The notes under the pieces are model-generated. The model saw only the letters and a program-made list of their open reading frames with translations. It had not been told where the DNA came from and ran no database searches. Shown piece by piece: positions 7,823 to 11,734 of a stretch of DNA of 11,734 bases. The stretch is from Marinospirillum sp. (GTDB lineage: Bacteria; Pseudomonadota; Gammaproteobacteria; Pseudomonadales; Halomonadaceae): the NCBI RefSeq assembly GCF_014859565.1, contig NZ_JACUUA010000107.1:1-11734 (forward strand), written 5' to 3'. A program made the translations under genes and the position numbers. The first letter of the stretch is position 1. The number at the start of each line of letters is the position of its first letter.

Positions 7823-8220
7823 CTCAGAAACTGGAGTCATTACGGCGTTGCATCCAGCGGGTCGAGTCTCGTTTGCCCAGTGATCTGGAAACACTGCTGA
7901 ATGACTTGGATACTCAGGACATCATTTCTCTCAACCTGACCCGTGCTGTGCAGCTGTGTGTTGACCTGGCCGCACACTGGCTGGCTGAACACGCTGAATC
8001 AACCGCTCCAAAAACCATGGGGCAAGCCTTTGAAGCCCTTGCTGATGCCGGTGTCATCGACCAGCAACTGGCGATCCGAATGAAAAAGTCAGTCGGCTTC
8101 AGGAACGTCATGGTCCACAACTATGATGATGTGAACTGGGAGATTGTTTTTGTCATCTGCAACAAACACCTGAAAGACTTCACCGATTTTGCCCGGGTGT
8201 TTGCATCACATTTGTCTTAA
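7804..8220 (+). CDS. hepT: HepT-type toxin, HEPN-domain ribonuclease (DUF86)
   Basis: This 138-residue, largely helical protein carries the HEPN motif RX4HXY as RNVMVHNY: Arg100, His105 and Tyr107. In this family Arg and His form the RNase site of a dimer. The tyrosine is the residue AMPylated by the MNT antitoxin in the studied Shewanella system. The N-terminal helix (KLESLRRCIQRVES) and the TMGQAFEALADAGVI segment are also typical of DUF86 proteins. The start ATG lies inside the 3' end of mntA, with GAAGGA (7787-7792) eleven bases upstream. The two genes are therefore co-transcribed and probably translationally coupled. All catalytic residues are present, so the pair looks functional. The biological role here (defence, stabilisation or stress response) cannot be read from the sequence. 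Confidence 0.93.
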   Translation: MDESLVAQKLESLRRCIQRVESRLPSDLETLLNDLDTQDIISLNLTRAVQLCVDLAAHWLAEHAESTAPKTMGQAFEALADAGVIDQQLAIRMKKSVGFRNVMVHNYDDVNWEIVFVICNKHLKDFTDFARVFASHLS

Positions 8221-8288
8221 TTCATCCGCCATTCATTCCCGTTGCCGCAATGAAAGGGTGGCAAGAAAACACCCGGAATTATTTTATG

Positions 8289-8314
8289 CAAACCCCGCCA
8301 ATCGGCGGGGTTTG
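8289..8314. terminator. Bidirectional terminator between hepT and the amide hydrolase
   Basis: A perfect 11-bp stem, CAAACCCCGCC (8289-8299) with GGCGGGGTTTG (8304-8314), closes on the loop AATC. It lies between two convergent genes, 69 bp after the hepT stop and about 23 bp after the stop of the minus-strand hydrolase. T tracts are short: three T within the stem on each strand, with an A/T-rich stretch following on the minus strand. A shared terminator is the best reading. Confidence 0.75.
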
Positions 8315-8337
8315 TGTACACCGGAAAAGGGTTCGGT

Positions 8338-9305
8338 TTATAACCCTTGAAACTCGAAGGGTTCCGACTCCACAAAAGCATTCAGTGCATGACCGGCATA
8401 AACCTGACCCGCATCCAGTGATAATTTTTTCACCGGTGCACCAGCAGAAAAATCCACCTGCTTCAAATCAACCCAAAGGGTGTTGGGTGTTAAAACACTT
8501 TCAAAGTAATAAACTCGGTTTTTCTGATCAGCCACAACACGCCACTGAGTGCTGGAAATGTGCGGCTGACCTTCGGTAGAGATACCATAAGGAACAGACA
8601 CATTCCTGATCACACTGAAAACACTGGCAACAGCAATCCGTGGGTCGGAAGTCTGCGGGATGGCATCAATGTAATAAGAAGCTCTGACAAACCGATCCGG
8701 TGCCCGATTAGAACCGGGAAGGAAGGTGGTGCCCGGTATGTTTTCCCAGTAACCCTTGATGGCCAGCTGCTGCTCAAATACTGGATCATTGGTCATCACT
8801 CGATACTTGGGTGAGTGGTGGATAACCAGCTTTCCATTCACATACTCAAAGATTGCACTGTCACCGGAAGCATCAGAGAGTGACAGGTGAACCGTAGTGA
8901 ATTTATCGGTGCCGGGAATAAAGTCCGTCACCACAACAAAGCTCTCCTTGCTGAGCGCCTTTACTGCTTCTGCAACACTGGCAAAGTTATCCAGAGCATA
9001 TTGGCAACCAGGCCTTTTTCGTTCATGCCATCCGGTGAGGCGATATCCCATGAGCTGGCAACCAGACTGCCATAACGTGAAGTCCAGGTCAGTGAGTTGT
9101 CACCGACCTGTCCGCTGCGTTTCATGCCTCGTGGAAAAATCCAGAGGTTTGCAGGGATATCAATGGAAAAATCCATGGTTCGGCCCGTCATCACGGTTTG
9201 ATCCGGCCCGATGTACACAACTCTGGTGCAGGCAAAGCTATTAACAGCAAAAAACAAGCTCAGCAGAAGCAACGCTCCGGCACAGGCACTGGTAAAACGC
9301 TTCAT
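8338..9305 (-). pseudogene. Linear amide C-N hydrolase (penicillin V acylase/choloylglycine hydrolase family), broken by deletion and frameshift
   Basis: The 5' frame (9305-8961) begins with a clear signal peptide (basic start, then LLLLSLFFAV, ending VNSFA). It is followed by Cys26, the N-terminal nucleophile of this Ntn-hydrolase family. Arg42 and Asp45 (GRTMDF) stand at the family's 16- and 19-residue spacing from the cysteine. After GLVANMLW this frame goes astray and stops. The rest of the enzyme lies in another frame down to 8338: QYALDNFASVAEAV, VMTNDP with the conserved Asn, and APDRFVRASYY with the conserved Arg. Relatives normally have roughly two dozen residues between these blocks, which are absent, so the gene lost DNA as well as its frame. 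The start has a strong AAGGAG (9316-9311) five bases upstream, and all catalytic residues survive, suggesting recent inactivation. Gram-negative members act in the periplasm and some cleave acyl-homoserine lactones. The substrate here is unknown. Confidence 0.85.
8991..9003 (-). other. Microhomology deletion junction in the amide hydrolase gene
   Basis: The minus-strand sequence CAATATGCTCTGG (9003-8991) reads (A)NMLW in the 5' frame and QYALD in the 3' frame. Both are family-typical, but they belong to blocks normally separated by about 25 residues. The simplest history is that an ancestor carried this 13-mer twice and recombination between the copies removed one copy and the DNA between. 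The phase change (third codon position against first) predicts a deletion length of 1 modulo 3. This is inference from family knowledge; the intact ancestor is not in the window. Confidence 0.65.
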
Positions 9306-9357
9306 AGGATCTCCTTGTGTTATGAATCTATCGCCTTGTCATTTCGACAAAAACCTT

Positions 9358-9363
9358 TTTATA
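9358..9363 (-). promoter_or_regulatory. Candidate -10 element for the amide hydrolase gene
   Basis: Read on the minus strand, TATAAA (9363-9358) matches the -10 consensus at five of six positions. It would start a transcript near 9351, about 45 bases before the ATG. No good -35 hexamer lies at 16-18 bp. TTGATT is present but 19 bp away, so the assignment is tentative. Confidence 0.25.
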
Positions 9364-9397
9364 TCACCTTAAGTTACAATGCAATCAATGCATCCTC

Positions 9398-9416
9398 GGC
9401 TTTAACACTTAAAGCC
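9398..9416. promoter_or_regulatory. Perfect 19-bp dyad in the divergent spacer, possible operator
   Basis: GGCTTTAACACTTAAAGCC has two perfect 8-bp inverted arms around CAC. It overlaps the candidate -35 of the epd promoter (9402-9407) and lies upstream of the candidate hydrolase promoter, as a repressor site could. A DNA or RNA hairpin is an alternative, but no T tract follows on either strand, so it is not a terminator. I do not recognise it as the site of a named regulator; it does not match the HexR or Cra consensus as I know them. Confidence 0.45.
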
Positions 9417-9429
9417 TGCACGGTAAAAA
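9402..9429 (+). promoter_or_regulatory. Candidate sigma-70 promoter for epd-pgk
   Basis: TTAACA (9402-9407) and TAAAAA (9424-9429) match the consensus at five and four of six positions, with a 16-bp spacer. The transcript would begin near 9436 and have a leader of about 75 bases before the TTG start of epd. The -35 lies inside the 19-bp dyad at 9398-9416. Confidence 0.3.
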
Positions 9430-9495
9430 GCAATAAAGAGGTTTGCGACTTGTCTCAGGATACGGGAAAATAATGCCCTTGTTTTCACACTCAGT

Positions 9496-9499
9496 GGAG
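9496..9499 (+). promoter_or_regulatory. Ribosome binding site supporting the TTG start of epd
   Basis: GGAG lies ten bases before TTG at 9510. No in-frame ATG or GTG exists between the upstream in-frame TAA (9471-9473) and the Rossmann motif. The TTG also places the N-terminus at the same distance from AINGYGRIG as in E. coli Epd. Together these fix the non-ATG start. Confidence 0.7.
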
Positions 9500-9509
9500 T
9501 TTTTCCCTG

Positions 9510-10544
9510 TTGAACAAACCTCGGATTGCCATTAACGGTTATGGTCGCATTGGTCAGTGCATTCTGCGCGCCTGGGCTGAACGGGAAGATTGTCGTGGTC
9601 TGGATCTGGTGGCGCTGAATGAACTTTCGGATCTGGATACCTTAGCTTACCTGACCCGTTACGACACCATTCATGGTCGTTTCCCCGGACAGGTGGAAGC
9701 GCATGATGGCCAGTTGTGGATCAACGGCCAGGCCATCCGTGTATTGTGCAGTGAAACCCCGGAAGGCCTGCCCTGGGGTGAACTGGGCATTGATCTGCTG
9801 CTGGAATGCACCGGCAGTTTTAAGGATCGCGCCACCGCAGAACGCCATCTGGCTGCCGGAGCAAAACGCCTGTTATTTTCCCATCCGGCTGAGGCCGATG
9901 TGGATGCCACCCTGGTCAAAGGTGTGAACCTTGAGCAACTCAGTGCTGAGATGCGAATCATCTCGGCGGCCTCCTGTACCACCAACTGCGTGACACCCCT
10001 GCTTAAACTGCTGGATGAAACCTTTGGTATTGAACACGGCACCACTACCACCATTCACTCTGCCATGAATGACCAGCCGGTGAGTGATGCCTACCACAAG
10101 AACAACCTGCGCCTGACCCGCTCCGCTATGGCTTCCATCATTCCGGTGGAAACCAGTCTGGCGCGTGGCATTAATCGCCTGCTGCCTCATCTGGAAGGAC
10201 GCATGGAGTGCCTGCACCTGCGGGTACCCACCCTGAATGTTTCCGCCATGGATCTGACCCTGTGTCTGCAACGGGATACCAGTGTGGCGGAGATCAATCA
10301 ACTGCTTCGTACCGCCAGTAATGGTGCACTGCGCGGCATTCTGGGTTACACCGAAGAACCCCATGCCTCGGTCGATTTTAACCATGATCCACGCTCGGGT
10401 ATTGTTGATGCCACCCAGACCCGTGTCTCTGGCAAACGACTGGTTAAACTGCTGTGCTGGTTTGACAACGAATGGGGTTTTGCCAACCGTATGCTGGATA
10501 TTGCCCTGCACTGGCTGAATACCACGGATTCTAAAAACCATTGA
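9510..10544 (+). CDS. epd: D-erythrose-4-phosphate dehydrogenase (GAPDH family)
   Basis: Epd oxidises erythrose 4-phosphate to 4-phosphoerythronate with NAD, the first step of pyridoxal 5'-phosphate synthesis. The 344-residue protein has the Rossmann motif AINGYGRIG (7-15), the catalytic cysteine in SCTTNC (Cys156), and the catalytic histidine in TIHSAMNDQ (His183). It ends with the conserved WFDNEWGFANRM segment. Several stretches favour Epd over glycolytic GAPDH: NEL rather than ND at the nucleotide-binding loop (37-39), SHPAEADVDATLVKGVN, HSAMNDQPVSDAYH, and VDFNHDPRSGIVDATQTRVSG. All have close counterparts in E. coli Epd (339 aa). It starts with TTG, supported by GGAG, which may lower its translation relative to pgk. 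It is 33 bp upstream of pgk in the usual epd-pgk order, so an operon is likely. Because Epd and GAPDH are paralogues, some residual GAPDH activity cannot be excluded. Confidence 0.9.
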   Translation: MNKPRIAINGYGRIGQCILRAWAEREDCRGLDLVALNELSDLDTLAYLTRYDTIHGRFPGQVEAHDGQLWINGQAIRVLCSETPEGLPWGELGIDLLLECTGSFKDRATAERHLAAGAKRLLFSHPAEADVDATLVKGVNLEQLSAEMRIISAASCTTNCVTPLLKLLDETFGIEHGTTTTIHSAMNDQPVSDAYHKNNLRLTRSAMASIIPVETSLARGINRLLPHLEGRMECLHLRVPTLNVSAMDLTLCLQRDTSVAEINQLLRTASNGALRGILGYTEEPHASVDFNHDPRSGIVDATQTRVSGKRLVKLLCWFDNEWGFANRMLDIALHWLNTTDSKNH

Positions 10545-10577
10545 TTCCAATATTAACCACTAAAACAAGGATCACCC

Positions 10578-11734
10578 ATGCAAGTCATCAAAATGATCGA
10601 CCTGGATCTTAAGGGAAAACGTGTATTAATTCGTGAAGACCTGAACGTACCAATAAAAGACGGCAAGGTCACTTCTGATGCCCGCATCCGTGCCAGCCTG
10701 CCCACTATTCAGGCCGCAGCAAAAGCCGGTGGCAAGGTGATGCTGATGTCCCATCTGGGTCGCCCGGAAGAAGGTGTTTATGATGAAGCCAGCTCACTCG
10801 CTCCTGTAGCAGAGCACCTGTCCACCCTGCTGGGTCAACCGGTGCGTCTGGTGAAAGACTATTTAACTGGCGTGGAAGTGGCTGAAGGTGAAGTGGTGCT
10901 GCTGGAAAACGTACGCTTTAATAGCGGCGAAAAGAAAGACAAAGACGACTTATCACAAGCCTATGCCGCCCTGTGTGATGTGTTTGTGATGGATGCTTTT
11001 GGTACTGCCCACCGCGCCCAGGCTTCCACCCATGGTGTCGCCCGTTTTGCACCCATTGCCTGTGCCGGCCCGCTGCTGGCTGCTGAGCTGGATGCCCTGC
11101 AAAAGGCACTGGCACAACCTGCCAAACCCATGCTGGCGATTGTTGGTGGCTCCAAGGTCTCCACCAAACTGGAAGTGCTCAATGCTCTGTCGGAAAAATG
11201 TGACCAGATCATTGTGGGTGGCGGTATTGCCAACACCTTCCTGGCTGCGGCAGGCAAACCAGTAGGCAAATCCCTGTATGAAACCGATCTGCTGGATCAG
11301 GCGCGTGCTCTGATGGACAAGGTCAACATCCCGCTGCCTTCTGATGTGGTGGTTGCCAAAGAATTTTCTGAAAATGCCGAAGCCACCATCAAGTCCGTGG
11401 ATGAAGTGGCTGAAGATGACATGATTCTGGACATAGGCCCGGACTCTGCTGCGGCACTTTCACTGGTGTTAAAAGACGCTGGCACCATCCTCTGGAATGG
11501 CCCAGTGGGTGTATTTGAAATCCAGCAGTTCAGCAGTGGCACCGAAGTCTTGTCTCGTGCTATTGCCGCCAGCAAAGCATTTTCCATTGCCGGTGGTGGT
11601 GATACCCTTGCAGCCATCGACAAATACGGCATCGCTGAGCAGGTGTCTTACATCTCCACCGGTGGTGGTGCTTTCCTTGAGTACGTGGAAGGCAAGGTAC
11701 TGCCCGCTGTGGCTGCTCTGGAAGCAGCAGCAAA
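10578..11734 (+). CDS. pgk: Phosphoglycerate kinase, cut by the right edge
   Basis: Pgk transfers the phosphate of 1,3-bisphosphoglycerate to ADP, the first ATP-yielding step of glycolysis, and runs in reverse in gluconeogenesis. The frame is open from ATG (AAGGA six bases upstream) to the last base: 385 codons plus two bases, against 387 residues in E. coli, so only the last one or two residues and the stop are missing. Substrate-binding residues are intact: DLNVP (Asp21, Asn23), Arg36, and SHLGRP (His59, Arg62). Further motifs in order are [31 protein letters not shown], the nucleotide-site [27 protein letters not shown] and the GGGDT loop near the C-terminus. It probably shares a transcript with epd. 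In many gammaproteobacteria fbaA or pyk follows, which would lie just outside the window. Confidence 0.98.
   Translation, partial: MQVIKMIDLDLKGKRVLIREDLNVPIKDGKVTSDARIRASLPTIQAAAKAGGKVMLMSHLGRPEEGVYDEASSLAPVAEHLSTLLGQPVRLVKDYLTGVEVAEGEVVLLENVRFNSGEKKDKDDLSQAYAALCDVFVMDAFGTAHRAQASTHGVARFAPIACAGPLLAAELDALQKALAQPAKPMLAIVGGSKVSTKLEVLNALSEKCDQIIVGGGIANTFLAAAGKPVGKSLYETDLLDQARALMDKVNIPLPSDVVVAKEFSENAEATIKSVDEVAEDDMILDIGPDSAAALSLVLKDAGTILWNGPVGVFEIQQFSSGTEVLSRAIAASKAFSIAGGGDTLAAIDKYGIAEQVSYISTGGGAFLEYVEGKVLPAVAALEAAA

Noticed and set aside
5161..8220. A novel defence operon combining OsmC-YcaO with MNT-HEPN
   Set aside because: The arrangement is compact, but the fusion is a widespread housekeeping-type protein and each part is explained by known families; only conserved co-occurrence in other genomes would justify the claim.
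9510..10544. Glycolytic GAPDH (gapA)
   Set aside because: The NEL loop, the HSAMNDQ segment and VDFNHDP follow Epd rather than GapA, and the gene sits before pgk as epd usually does.
9873..10550. Minus-strand open frame of 225 codons opposite epd
   Set aside because: It is a shadow of the codon pattern of epd, with no ribosome binding site or recognisable motif.

Overview
The window looks like chromosomal DNA from a gammaproteobacterium of moderate GC content. The main reason is a full-length RapA (HepA), an RNA-polymerase-recycling ATPase largely confined to that class. An epd-pgk pair and an OsmC-YcaO fusion protein are also typical of the group. The genus cannot be fixed from the sequence alone; a marine Oceanospirillales- or Alteromonadales-like organism is my inference.

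Layout from left to right. Positions 1-40 hold the edge of a 10-bp tandem repeat. Positions 39-1714 (minus strand) hold an AlbA_2/Schlafen-type putative regulator broken by a one-base frameshift. A strong Rho-independent terminator (1835-1877) then marks the 3' end of rapA (1911-4847, minus). A 313-bp intergenic region separates rapA from a divergent plus-strand block: the osmC-ycaO fusion (5161-7362), followed after 46 bp by a MntA/HepT (MNT-HEPN) toxin-antitoxin pair (7409-8220). A symmetrical hairpin at 8289-8314 sits between hepT and a convergent minus-strand gene (8338-9305). That gene is a secreted Ntn-type linear amide hydrolase (penicillin V acylase/choloylglycine hydrolase family). 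It is broken by what looks like a deletion at a 13-bp microhomology. A 204-bp divergent spacer with a perfect 19-bp dyad then leads into epd (9510-10544, TTG start) and pgk (10578 to the right edge, cut only a couple of codons before its end).

The genes do not form one pathway. The core functions are rapA (transcription recycling), osmC-ycaO (probably linked to RimO-dependent modification of ribosomal protein S12, possibly with a peroxide-reducing domain) and epd-pgk (central carbon and vitamin B6 metabolism). The accessory layer is the toxin-antitoxin pair and two decaying genes. I see no RiPP cluster, phage, insertion sequence, CRISPR array, tRNA or rRNA. I found no convincing undescribed multi-gene system. 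The most distinctive points are the microhomology deletion in the hydrolase, the OsmC-YcaO fusion without RiPP partners, the MNT-HEPN pair, and the dyad overlapping the candidate epd promoter.
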